Positions 43,674 to 52,129 of a stretch of 64,000 nucleotides of DNA are shown here, piece after piece. The notes beneath the pieces are model-generated. The model was not told the DNA's origin. It did not search any database and saw nothing but the letters and a program-made list of their open reading frames with translations. Numbering within the stretch: the stretch's first letter is position 1; every line of letters begins with the position of its first letter. A program made the position numbers and the translations under genes. The stretch is from Sphingomonas sp. PR090111-T3T-6A (lineage in GTDB: Bacteria; Pseudomonadota; Alphaproteobacteria; Sphingomonadales; Sphingomonadaceae): positions 372,001-436,000 of the forward strand of contig NZ_AORL01000021.1 in NCBI RefSeq assembly GCF_000383095.1. The letters run 5' to 3'.

Positions 43674-44866
43674 TGCCGGCGACGGTCTGCTTTCCGTTCG
43701 TCGGCAAGCTGGTCGGGGGGAGCCATATCTCCGCGCTGGGGCTGATCCGCAAGCTCGACCCGCAGCGTTTCCGCCCGCTCATCCTGCTGCAGCATGGAGA
43801 AGGGGCGATCGCCGACCTGTTCGCGGGGGCGGGGCTTTCCTGCGAGGTGGGGCCGTCCACACCCCCTCTCGAGCATGGCCGGCCGATCGGTCCGGCGACC
43901 GCGTTCCGTCTGCTGTCGTCGACGCCGCGTCTCGCGCGTTTCCTCCGGCAACGCGGCATCGGGATTGTCCATTGCAACGATGGCCGCACGCTGGCGACCT
44001 GGGCCTTGCCGACGAAACTCGCGGGGGCGCGGCTGTTCTGGCACCATCGCGGATCGCCCAACGCGGCAGGGCTGAGGTTCGTCGCGCCGGTGCTGGCGGA
44101 CCGGGTGGCGACCGTCTCCCGCTTCGCCGCGCCGGAACCCGGCTGGTATTCGGCCGCCTCCCGCACCCGGATCATCCCCAGTCCGTTCGACACGCAGACC
44201 CGCTATGATCGCGATGCCGCGCGGCGGGCCGTGCTCGCGCTGCTGCCGGGTGCCGGGCCGGAGACGCGTGTGGTGGCCTTTTCCGGCGCGCTGATCGATC
44301 GCAAGCGTCCGCTGCTCTTCGTGAGGGCGATGGCCGCGCTCCGGCGTCAGGCTCCGGATAGGGACATACGAGGCGTCATGCTCGGCGAGGCGCTCGATGA
44401 CATGCTGGAGCGTGTCCACGCGCTGGCCGCGGAACGGGGAATGGACGACCGCCTCCACTTCCTCGGCTTTCGGACGCCGGGCGCGCAATGGCTGGCCGGG
44501 TGCGACCTGCTGATGGTGCCGGCGATCGATGAACCTTTCGGACGAACGCTTGTCGAGGCCATGCTGGTCGGCACGCCGGTGGTGGCGACGGCGTCGGGCG
44601 GCAATGTCGAAGCGATCCGCGACGAAGCGACCGGCCTGCTGGTGCCGCCGGAAGACCCGGAAGCGCTGGCGGCGGCGTGTCTGGGCCTGCTGTCCGATCC
44701 CGCCCGCCGGGCCGCCATCGCGGATACGGCGCGCGCGGACGCCGCCGAGCGCTTCGGCGAGGCGAAACATGCCGATGCGATCATGGCGCAATATTCGGAT
44801 CTGCTGACCGGTCTCCGAACCGGAGATCGAACATGGGCAGGGGCATTGAGCGGGGAAGGGCGCTGA
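43670..44866 (+). CDS. Glycosyltransferase family 4
   Basis: A 398-residue GT-B enzyme. The N-terminal domain has FPFVGKLVGGSHISALGLI. The C-terminal donor domain has VVAFSGALIDRKRPLLFVRAM and IDEPFGRTLVEAMLVGTPVVATASGGN, the ExFGxxxxEA-type signature of GT4. Two in-frame ATGs (43670, 43673) overlap the methyltransferase stop. Donor sugar unknown. Confidence 0.9.
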   Translation: MMPATVCFPFVGKLVGGSHISALGLIRKLDPQRFRPLILLQHGEGAIADLFAGAGLSCEVGPSTPPLEHGRPIGPATAFRLLSSTPRLARFLRQRGIGIVHCNDGRTLATWALPTKLAGARLFWHHRGSPNAAGLRFVAPVLADRVATVSRFAAPEPGWYSAASRTRIIPSPFDTQTRYDRDAARRAVLALLPGAGPETRVVAFSGALIDRKRPLLFVRAMAALRRQAPDRDIRGVMLGEALDDMLERVHALAAERGMDDRLHFLGFRTPGAQWLAGCDLLMVPAIDEPFGRTLVEAMLVGTPVVATASGGNVEAIRDEATGLLVPPEDPEALAAACLGLLSDPARRAAIADTARADAAERFGEAKHADAIMAQYSDLLTGLRTGDRTWAGALSGEGR

Positions 44867-46467
44867 TGGCGTCCGTAGGTGTCGTGGCCCGGACATCGGG
44901 AACGGCGAACGCTGGCCGGGCCATGCTTCTGCGGATCGCGGCCTGGGGTCTGGTCGCGCTGCTGCTTGTCGGCCTGTTCGGCCGCATCATGACCTACCCC
45001 CTCTCGCACGACGAGCAGATCCATGTCTCCGCCGCGCGACTGATCTTCCACGAACCGCTCTACGGAGTGGTCGGCTACAACCATCTGCCGGGCCTGCCGC
45101 TGCTTCTCGGCGGAATCTATGCGATGACAGGCACGACGTCCCTCCTGCTGGCGGGGCGTCTGCTGATCTTCGGCTGCTGGCTGGCGACGGCAAGCGTGTT
45201 GTGGCTGATCGTCCGCCATTATCGGGGCGGGCCGGCCATGCTGCTGGTCGCGATGCTCGTGCTGGGGGCAGGGACGCTGCTCGGGCCGGCGGGGATGGTG
45301 ACCACCAACAATTTCCTGCCCGTTCCTTTCGCGTTGCTGGGCGCGCATTGCATCATCGTCGGGCTGGACGGCGGGCGGGTGCGGCCATGGCTTATCTTTT
45401 TCGCAGGATGCGCGGTGGGCGCGGCGATCCTGCTGAAGATCAGCTATGTGATGCTCCTTCCGCCCGTGGTGATCGCGGCGATGATCGAGCCGCGCGGCCT
45501 GCCGCTGGTCGACCGTATCCGGCTGGTGCTGCTGCCGCTGCTCGCCGGCGGGATGTTGGGAGGGCTTCCGATCCTCGTCGTCGGGGCGAGCGACCCGCAG
45601 ATGCTGCTTGCGCATACCGTGCGCTACTTCACCGGCGGGCATCTCGCTTATTGGGAGCATTCCACCGAGCCCAAGATCATGAGCTTCCGGGACAAGCTGG
45701 CTCTGGCGGGAAGCGTGTGGCTGCTGAGTTCCGGCTTGCTTTCCAGCGTGCTGGCGCTGGGTTTCGCCTGGCTTGTCGGCCGACGCGATCCGGCCCGGTT
45801 GCGCCGTTGGCCGATCCTTTTCCTGATCGCGATCATCGGCATCGCGGCGCTGCTCTCCTTCGTGCCGACGCCCGCCTTTCCCCAATATTATGAACCCCCG
45901 GTGCCCTTCGTGCTGCTGCTCGCCATCATGCTGTACGGCGAGGTGGAGGAGCCCACTCGTCGTCGTTTATGGCCATTGATGGCGGGGGTGTCGGTGCTGG
46001 CGCTCGGCCTCATCGCGCCGAGGTTCCTGCCTCATATGACCGCGATCGCGCATCCGTCGCGCTGGACGGGGACCAGGATCCACGCGGAGGGAGAGCGTAT
46101 CCGCGCCGAACTCGCAGCCAGAGGCGAGCGCGGGAAGGTGTTGACCTTGCAGCCCATCCTGCCGCTGGAAGGGCGGCTCCCCCTCTATCGGGAGTTCGGG
46201 GCCGGCCCCTTCATCTATCGGGTCGCGGACTATATTGCGCCCGCCGATCGCCGGTTCTTCACGACGACATCGCCGGGAGCCTTGTCCGCCTTTCTCGATG
46301 CCGATCCCCCGGCCGCGATCGTGACGGGGCGCGAGGCCGCGCTGGACCCCGCCTTCGTCGCCTACGCGCGCTCCCGTGGCTATGCCGAGGTGATGACGGG
46401 TAATCCGCGGATGCAGCTCTTCATCCGCCCCGTCACCAGGCTCGCCCCTATTGCTCCGACGCTGTAG
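44866..46467 (+). CDS. GT39/ArnT-like membrane glycosyltransferase
   Basis: A 533-residue protein with about 11 membrane helices and a soluble C-terminal part. Just after the first helix it has PLSHDEQIHVSAAR, the acidic pair in the first periplasmic loop that marks GT-C enzymes using polyprenyl-phosphate sugars. It likely adds a side-chain sugar in the periplasm. The start at 44866 overlaps the GT4 stop (TGATG) and has GGGGAAGGG as ribosome site; longer readings have no support. Confidence 0.8.
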   Translation: MASVGVVARTSGTANAGRAMLLRIAAWGLVALLLVGLFGRIMTYPLSHDEQIHVSAARLIFHEPLYGVVGYNHLPGLPLLLGGIYAMTGTTSLLLAGRLLIFGCWLATASVLWLIVRHYRGGPAMLLVAMLVLGAGTLLGPAGMVTTNNFLPVPFALLGAHCIIVGLDGGRVRPWLIFFAGCAVGAAILLKISYVMLLPPVVIAAMIEPRGLPLVDRIRLVLLPLLAGGMLGGLPILVVGASDPQMLLAHTVRYFTGGHLAYWEHSTEPKIMSFRDKLALAGSVWLLSSGLLSSVLALGFAWLVGRRDPARLRRWPILFLIAIIGIAALLSFVPTPAFPQYYEPPVPFVLLLAIMLYGEVEEPTRRRLWPLMAGVSVLALGLIAPRFLPHMTAIAHPSRWTGTRIHAEGERIRAELAARGERGKVLTLQPILPLEGRLPLYREFGAGPFIYRVADYIAPADRRFFTTTSPGALSAFLDADPPAAIVTGREAALDPAFVAYARSRGYAEVMTGNPRMQLFIRPVTRLAPIAPTL

Positions 46468-46526
46468 ACCTTTCGGGTGAGCCTGGCGTCGATGGTATAG
46501 TTGCCTACGGGGCCGGCCACTAATTC

Positions 46527-46538
46527 CCCTGCGCAGGG
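46527..46538. promoter_or_regulatory. Perfect 12-bp palindrome upstream of rfbF
   Basis: CCCTGCGCAGGG lies in the 142-base gap between the GT39-like gene and rfbF, 72 bases before the rfbF ATG. It could be an operator or a small hairpin. No second copy was noticed. Confidence 0.3.
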
Positions 46539-46609
46539 CGGCGGGACTGGCGAACGCGCTATCTTTCCTCCAGCCGGCACGCCGCCGGCCCATTGGTCGG
46601 GGGGACACC

Positions 46610-47422
46610 ATGCAAACGGTGCTTCTGGCAGGGGGACTGGGGTCCCGGCTTTCCGAAGAGACGGTGCGTATCCCCAAGCCCATGGTGGAGGTCGGCGGGC
46701 GGCCGATCATGCTCCATGTCATGGACATCTACGATCATTGGGGCCAGCATGATTTCATCATCGCCTGCGGCTACAAGTGCATGATGATGAAGGCGTTTTT
46801 CAACAATCTTCATCTCATGAACAACGATTTCACGGTCACGCTCGGCACCGGGCGGATGAACCTGCGCCCCTGTCGCAAGATGGAGTGGAACGTGTCGGTG
46901 GTCGACACCGGCGAAGCGACGATGACGGGCGGCCGCTTGCTTCGCCTGCGGGACTGGATCGGCGACGAGACCTTCATGGTCACCTACTCCGACGGCGTGG
47001 GGAATATCGACATCGACGCGTTGCTGGCCTTCCATCGCGCGCATGGCGGGCTCGCCACGGTGACGGCGGTGCAGCCGCCCGCGCGCTTCGGCAATCTCGA
47101 GCTGGCGAAAGGCGATCGCGTCGCCGCCTTCACCGAGAAGGTCCAGAACTACGAGACGTGGATCAACGGCGGCTTCTTCGTCTTCGAGCCCGGCGTGTTC
47201 GATTATCTCGAAGGGGATCATGAGCCGCTGGAACAGTCGCCACTCGCCCGGCTGGCCGCCGACGGGCAGCTCTTCGCCTTCAAGCACAAGGGCTTCTGGC
47301 ATCCCATGGACACGGTGCGCGACCGCGAGCAGCTGGAGCGGCTCTGCGCGGAGGGCACACCGCCCTGGCTCCGGTTCGAAGAGCGTTCCGATCCTGCCAT
47401 GCGCCCGATGATCTATGCCTGA
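46610..47422 (+). CDS. rfbF: Glucose-1-phosphate cytidylyltransferase
   Basis: Makes CDP-glucose from glucose-1-phosphate and CTP. The 270-residue nucleotidyltransferase has the signature LAGGLGSRLSEET, IPKPMVEVGGRPIM, the metal site TYSDGVGN, and the RfbF-specific GYKCMMMKAFFNN and FKHKGFWHPMDTVRD. It starts the CDP-sugar operon, with rfbG overlapping its end by eight bases. Confidence 0.96.
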   Translation: MQTVLLAGGLGSRLSEETVRIPKPMVEVGGRPIMLHVMDIYDHWGQHDFIIACGYKCMMMKAFFNNLHLMNNDFTVTLGTGRMNLRPCRKMEWNVSVVDTGEATMTGGRLLRLRDWIGDETFMVTYSDGVGNIDIDALLAFHRAHGGLATVTAVQPPARFGNLELAKGDRVAAFTEKVQNYETWINGGFFVFEPGVFDYLEGDHEPLEQSPLARLAADGQLFAFKHKGFWHPMDTVRDREQLERLCAEGTPPWLRFEERSDPAMRPMIYA

Positions 47423-48548
47423 GTTGCCGGGCGAGGATGACGGGCTGGCGGAGGCGCTCGCCGGACGCAAGGTGCTCGTCACGGGGCATAGCGGCTTCAA
47501 GGGCGGCTGGCTGTGCCTCTGGCTGGAGCGGATGGGCGCGCGGGTGGTGGGCATCTCGCTGCCGCCGCCGACAACGCCTTCCTTCTACGAAGCCGTCGGC
47601 CTCGACAGGCTGATCGACAGCCGCTTCGCCGACATCCGCGATCCGGAGGCGCTGGGGCGGGTGGCGAACGGCGTCGATGCGGAGCTGGTCTTCCATCTCG
47701 CCGCGCAGCCGATCGTCCGGCGTTCCCATCGCCTTCCGGCCGAGACCTTCGCCACCAACGTCACGGGCACGGCGAACGTCCTCGATCTGGCGCGGGCAAT
47801 GCCGTCGCTCCGGGCCGTCGTCGTCGTCACCAGCGACAAATGCTACGACAATCGCGGCTGGAGCTGGCCCTATCGCGAGACGGATCGGCTGGGCGGTACC
47901 GATCCCTACAGCGCGTCCAAGGCCTGCACCGAGCTGGTGGCGGAATGCTATCGCCGGCTGTGGTTCGCCGACCCCGAAGGTCCGCAACTGGCAACGGCCC
48001 GCGCGGGCAACGTCATCGGTGGAGGGGATTGGGCGGAGGACCGGCTGGTGCCCGACATCGTGCGCGCGGCCAGCAATCACCTGCCGCTCTTCATCCGCAA
48101 TCCGCGCAGCATCCGTCCTTGGCAGCATGTGCTGGAGCCGCTCTCCGGCTATCTGCTGCTGGCCGCCCGGCTGTTGTCGAACGGCAGAGCCTCCTTTTCC
48201 GGTGCCTGGAATTTCGGGCCGTCGAGTGAGCAGACGGTCGATGTCGAGACGTTGGCACGGGCGATCATGGCCTGCTCGCGCGAACTCGACCTGCCGATCC
48301 GCTTCGGGGCCGAGATCGACGCGCCGCATGAGGCGAGCGTGCTCAAGCTCGACAGCAGCAAGGCCCATGCGGAACTCGGCTGGTCGCCCCGGCTGACGGT
48401 GGAGCAGACGCTCAGCCTCACCGCCGAATGGTACGCCGCCTATCTGCGTGGCGAGCCGGACATGCGGGAGATCAGCCGCGCACAGCTCGCGGGCTATCGA
48501 GGCCTCCGGTCTTCGACTGGCAGGGAAGGGCTTCGCCGATGCGCGTGA
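47415..48548 (+). CDS. rfbG: CDP-glucose 4,6-dehydratase
   Basis: Forms CDP-4-keto-6-deoxyglucose. The 377-residue SDR has TGHSGFKGGWL (the RfbG form of the cofactor loop), HLAAQPIVRRSH, the catalytic TSDKCY and YSASKACTEL (Tyr-xxx-Lys), and NVIGGGDWAEDRLVPD. It is preceded by rfbF and followed by an RfbH-like gene overlapping by ten bases, the classic CDP-sugar order. Confidence 0.95.
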   Translation: MPELPGEDDGLAEALAGRKVLVTGHSGFKGGWLCLWLERMGARVVGISLPPPTTPSFYEAVGLDRLIDSRFADIRDPEALGRVANGVDAELVFHLAAQPIVRRSHRLPAETFATNVTGTANVLDLARAMPSLRAVVVVTSDKCYDNRGWSWPYRETDRLGGTDPYSASKACTELVAECYRRLWFADPEGPQLATARAGNVIGGGDWAEDRLVPDIVRAASNHLPLFIRNPRSIRPWQHVLEPLSGYLLLAARLLSNGRASFSGAWNFGPSSEQTVDVETLARAIMACSRELDLPIRFGAEIDAPHEASVLKLDSSKAHAELGWSPRLTVEQTLSLTAEWYAAYLRGEPDMREISRAQLAGYRGLRSSTGREGLRRCA

Positions 48549-49762
48549 ACTACGGACAGAGCGTCCATTCCGAAGCGGAGATCGACGCCGTGGTGAGCGT
48601 GCTGCGCAGCTCGACGCAGATGGGCGAGCGGGTGCGCGCCATGGAGGCGCGGGTATCCGCCCTGTTCGGCAAGCGCCATGGCATCATGGTCAATTCGGGC
48701 TCCTCCGCCAATTATCTGGCGATCGAGCTGCTCGGGCTGCCGGAGGGCAGCGAGATCATCACTCCGGCGCTCACCTTCGCCACCACCGTCGCGCCGATCG
48801 TGCGGCATCGGCTGGTGCCGGCCTTCGTCGATGTGGAGGAGGGCACCTACAATATCGACGCCGGGCGGATCGAGGCGATGATCGGCCCGAACACGCGGGC
48901 GATGATGATCCCCTCGCTGATCGGCAATCTACCCGATTGGGATCGCATCCGCGCCATTGCGGACCATCACGGCCTGATGGTGGTGGAGGACAGCGCCGAT
49001 ACGCTGGGCGCGACGCTCGGCGGCCGAAGCACGGGCGCTCGGTCCGAGATCAGCACGACCAGCTTCTACGGCTCTCACGTCATCAATGCGGCGGGCAATG
49101 GCGGCATGGTCTGCGTGCGTGACGACGAGCTGGCGCGGCGAGCCCGGCTGCTGCGCTCCTGGGGACGGACCTCCTCGCTGTTCGTGGACTCGGAAGCGGC
49201 CGAGGCGCGGTTCGACATCGAGGTGGACGGCATTCCCTATGATGCGAAGTTCGTGTTCGAGGCGCTGGGTTACAATCTCGAACCGTCGGAGATGGGCGCG
49301 GCCTTCGGCCTCGTTCAGCTCGATCGGCTGGAGGATAATATTCGCCGCCGCATCGATCATTTCGAACGCCAGCGGGCCTTCTTCGCCGAATATGAGGATT
49401 GGTTCGTCCTTCCCCGGCAGATGGAGGCGGCAAGGAGCGGATGGCTGGCCTTCCCGCTCACCATCCGGGGCGACGCGCCCTTCTCGCGGCGGGAGATGCA
49501 GAGGTGGATGGAGGAGCGCGACATCCAGACGCGACCTGTCTTCACCGGCAACGTGTTGCGTCAGCCGGCTATGGCGAACGTCTGCCATCGGGCCGCGCCG
49601 GAAGGCTATCCGATGGCGGACGTCGTGATGCGGGGTGGAATCCTGCTTGCCTGCCATCATGGACTGGACGAGGCGCAGATCGATCATATGCACCGGAGCT
49701 TCCGCTCCTTCGCGGACTGCCACGCCGCGTCCCGGCCGAGCCATGCCGCTTGCGCCGCCTGA
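48539..49762 (+). CDS. RfbH/DegT-like PLP enzyme with His at the lysine site and no Fe-S cysteines
   Basis: A 407-residue aspartate-aminotransferase-fold enzyme acting on the RfbG product. The PLP lysine is replaced by His180 (TSFYGSHVINAAGNGG), as in the E1/RfbH 3-dehydrases and ColD. Asp151 binds the PLP ring. The [2Fe-2S] cysteines of true RfbH are absent: the EDCCDALG region reads EDSADTLG, and after SWGR (207-210) stands TSSLF. It is therefore a dehydrase-type enzyme without the usual electron path, perhaps ColD-like. An E3-type reductase is not seen nearby. Confidence 0.8.
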   Translation: MRVNYGQSVHSEAEIDAVVSVLRSSTQMGERVRAMEARVSALFGKRHGIMVNSGSSANYLAIELLGLPEGSEIITPALTFATTVAPIVRHRLVPAFVDVEEGTYNIDAGRIEAMIGPNTRAMMIPSLIGNLPDWDRIRAIADHHGLMVVEDSADTLGATLGGRSTGARSEISTTSFYGSHVINAAGNGGMVCVRDDELARRARLLRSWGRTSSLFVDSEAAEARFDIEVDGIPYDAKFVFEALGYNLEPSEMGAAFGLVQLDRLEDNIRRRIDHFERQRAFFAEYEDWFVLPRQMEAARSGWLAFPLTIRGDAPFSRREMQRWMEERDIQTRPVFTGNVLRQPAMANVCHRAAPEGYPMADVVMRGGILLACHHGLDEAQIDHMHRSFRSFADCHAASRPSHAACAA

Positions 49763-50717
49763 TCCGGCTTCGAGGGGCGGACGTGTCCTCATCACCGGGG
49801 CGGCGGGGTTCGTCGGCTCGCATCTGACGCGGCGCTGTGTGGCGGAGGGGCGGGAGGTCCACGTCCTGCTCCGGCCCGAAACGGATGCGGAGCGGCTGAA
49901 GGACATCCTGCCTGCGATCCGGGTGCATCGGCTGCTGATCGGAGACCGGGCTGCCCTTCGTGCCTGCCTCGACGGGGCTCGGCCGACCCATATCTATCAC
50001 CTCGCCTTCGGCACCGCGCGGCGACACGACCGGAGCCTCTCCGGCGCGGCGCCCCTGATCAGCGATCTTGCGGATCTGCTGGTGCTGGTGGAGCAGGCAG
50101 CCGACAGCACGCCGCCTCCACGCTTCTTCCTGCGCACAGGCTCCATCGCGGAATATGGCGAGGCTCCGACACCTTTCCGCGAGGAACAGCGCGAGCAGCC
50201 CAACACCGCCTATGCGGCCGCCATCGTCGCCGGCACGCACTATGCGGGGGCGGTGGCGCCCTCGTTGCCGTTCCCGCTCGTGACCGCCAGGCTGGCGCTG
50301 GTCTACGGGGCAGGGCAGGCGGCGGACTTCCTCGTGCCGGGGCTGGTATCGGCCTATCTTTCGCGTCAGCCCTTCACGATCCGGCGACCGCTGGATCGGC
50401 GTGATCCGATCCATGTCGAGGATGCCGTCGACGCGCTCTGTCGGCTCGCGGATGCTCCGCCGGAGGGCGGCACGATCGTCAACATCGGTTCGGGCGGGAC
50501 CATCGGCGTGGGCGAACTGGCCGAGCGCATCGCCGGACTGGTGGGGGCGGGCACCGACCATATTCTCCGGATGCCCCAGACCGATCCCGTAGCGCTGCAC
50601 CTCGCCATCGGCCGCATGCAGGCGCTCACCGGCTGGAGCCCCCGGATTGGCCTCGACGAGGGGCTTGCCGCACTCATCGCGGACATGCGTCGTGGGCGCG
50701 TGGCGGAGGCCGCATGA
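49743..50717 (+). CDS. NAD-dependent epimerase/dehydratase (extended SDR), atypical active site
   Basis: A 324-residue SDR with the cofactor loop TGAAGFVG (18-25), YHLAFG, TGSIAEYG and the C-terminal DPIHVEDAVDALCRL. It probably reduces or epimerises the CDP-keto-sugar made by the preceding enzymes. The expected YxxxK reads Tyr157-AAA-Ile161, so the catalytic lysine is missing. It overlaps the RfbH-like gene by 20 bases and the next GT2 by four. Confidence 0.85.
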   Translation: MPLAPPDPASRGGRVLITGAAGFVGSHLTRRCVAEGREVHVLLRPETDAERLKDILPAIRVHRLLIGDRAALRACLDGARPTHIYHLAFGTARRHDRSLSGAAPLISDLADLLVLVEQAADSTPPPRFFLRTGSIAEYGEAPTPFREEQREQPNTAYAAAIVAGTHYAGAVAPSLPFPLVTARLALVYGAGQAADFLVPGLVSAYLSRQPFTIRRPLDRRDPIHVEDAVDALCRLADAPPEGGTIVNIGSGGTIGVGELAERIAGLVGAGTDHILRMPQTDPVALHLAIGRMQALTGWSPRIGLDEGLAALIADMRRGRVAEAA

Positions 50718-51706
50718 ACGCCATCGAGCCGATCCCGACACGCGTATCGGTGCTCGTCCCCGCCTTTCAGGAGGAGGAGACGGTCGAGCGCTGCTATCAG
50801 GCCATCGTGGATGTCTTCGCCGGCCTGCCCGGCTATGACTATGAGATCATCTTCACCGACAATCATTCGACCGACCGGACATTCGCCATACTGGCCGGGA
50901 TCGCCGCACGGGACGGCAAGGTGCGGGTGATCCGCCTTGCGCGGAACTATGGGTATCAGCGCTCTCTGCTGGTGGGTTACAAGAATGCGAGCGGGGCCTG
51001 CGCGGTCCAGCTCGATTGCGATCTTCAGGACCCGCCCGAGCTGATCCCCCGGATGCTGGCGCGCTGGCGGGAAGGGCATCAGGTGGTCTACGGCGTCCGC
51101 CGCTCGCTTCGTGACGGGGCAGGCACGGCCTTCGCGCGGCGTGCCTTCTACCGCCTGATCGCCGCGCTGAGCGAGGACGACCTGCCGGTCGATGCCGGCG
51201 AGTTCCGGCTGGTCGATCGATGCATCCTCGACGAATTGCGCCATGTCCACGACACGTCGCCCTATCTGCGGGGGCTCATCAGCTCGATGGGTTTCTCGCA
51301 GGTCGGCATTCCCTATGATCGGGGTATCCGCACGGCCGGGCAGAGCAAATTCCCTCTCCGGCAGATGGTCGCGCTGGCGGTGGACGGGCTGCTGAACCAT
51401 TCGCTGCTGCCGCTCAGGATCGCGTCCGCAGTGGGGCTGTTCGTGGGCAGCGTCACCTTCCTGCTGATCTTCGTCTATCTGCTGCTGCGGCTGACTTTGG
51501 GGGCGGGATGGCCGGCGGGCTTCGCCACCACGACACTGCTGCTCCTGATGTCGATCACGCTCAACGCGCTCTTTCTCGGCATCATCGGCGAATATCTCGG
51601 CCGCGTCTTCATGCAGGCAAAGCATCGCCCGTCGCCGCTCGTGGAGGTGGCGCTGAACGCCACGCCGCCGCTGGAGACTCGGATCGGAGAAGAGGCGTCG
51701 TCGTGA
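50714..51706 (+). CDS. GT2 polyprenyl-phosphate glycosyltransferase (GtrB/DPM1-like)
   Basis: A 330-residue enzyme with a GT2 domain (VSVLVPAFQEEETVERCY, FTDNHSTDRT, the metal site LDCDLQDPPE, GVRRSLRDG) and two C-terminal membrane helices. This build is typical of GtrB/ArnC enzymes that put a sugar on undecaprenyl phosphate. It starts in the SDR stop (ATGA) and is followed by gtrA, so it likely charges the CDP-derived sugar onto the lipid. Confidence 0.92.
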   Translation: MNAIEPIPTRVSVLVPAFQEEETVERCYQAIVDVFAGLPGYDYEIIFTDNHSTDRTFAILAGIAARDGKVRVIRLARNYGYQRSLLVGYKNASGACAVQLDCDLQDPPELIPRMLARWREGHQVVYGVRRSLRDGAGTAFARRAFYRLIAALSEDDLPVDAGEFRLVDRCILDELRHVHDTSPYLRGLISSMGFSQVGIPYDRGIRTAGQSKFPLRQMVALAVDGLLNHSLLPLRIASAVGLFVGSVTFLLIFVYLLLRLTLGAGWPAGFATTTLLLLMSITLNALFLGIIGEYLGRVFMQAKHRPSPLVEVALNATPPLETRIGEEASS

Positions 51707-52095
51707 ATGTCGCCATCGGGCAAGTGCTGCGCTTCCTCATCGTGGGTGGCCTCGCGACCCTGACCGACGCGCTGCTCTTCACGCTGCTGGTGACGGGCGG
51801 GCTCGATCCCCGGCTGGCGAACATGATCTCCTTCCCGCTGTCGGCGGTGCTGGCATTCCTGCTGCATCGGCATTGGACCTTCGCCGCGCGCGCAGAGCCG
51901 GCGGGCGGTCAGGCGCTTCGTTTCACCCTGATGTGTTGCGCGGGGCTGACGCTGTCGACGTCGGTGGTGTGGGCACTGGCACCGCAGCTAGGGCCGTTGC
52001 CGGCCAAGGCGATCGCCATCTGCGGAACGGTGGTGTTGAACTTCTCGCTTTCGCGCTGGCTGGTGTTCCGGAGAAGCGCGACCGCGATGAGCTGA
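51703..52095 (+). CDS. GtrA-family lipid-linked sugar flippase
   Basis: A 130-residue protein with four membrane helices and the family motifs LRFLIVGGLATLTDALLF and HRHWTFAARAEP, ending NFSLSRWLVFR. GtrA proteins are thought to flip undecaprenyl-phosphate sugars made by GtrB. The GTG start overlaps the GT2 stop by four bases. It closes the CDP-sugar operon and the EPS locus. Confidence 0.9.
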   Translation: MNVAIGQVLRFLIVGGLATLTDALLFTLLVTGGLDPRLANMISFPLSAVLAFLLHRHWTFAARAEPAGGQALRFTLMCCAGLTLSTSVVWALAPQLGPLPAKAIAICGTVVLNFSLSRWLVFRRSATAMS

Positions 52096-52129
52096 GAGGG
52101 AACCTCGCAGGGAGCCCCCTCCCGACGGA

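Noticed and set aside
21374-52095. Genomic island boundaries (tRNA, integrase, attachment repeats) around the EPS locus
   Set aside because: No tRNA, integrase, IS element or matching direct repeats were seen at either end, and base composition looks like the flanks.
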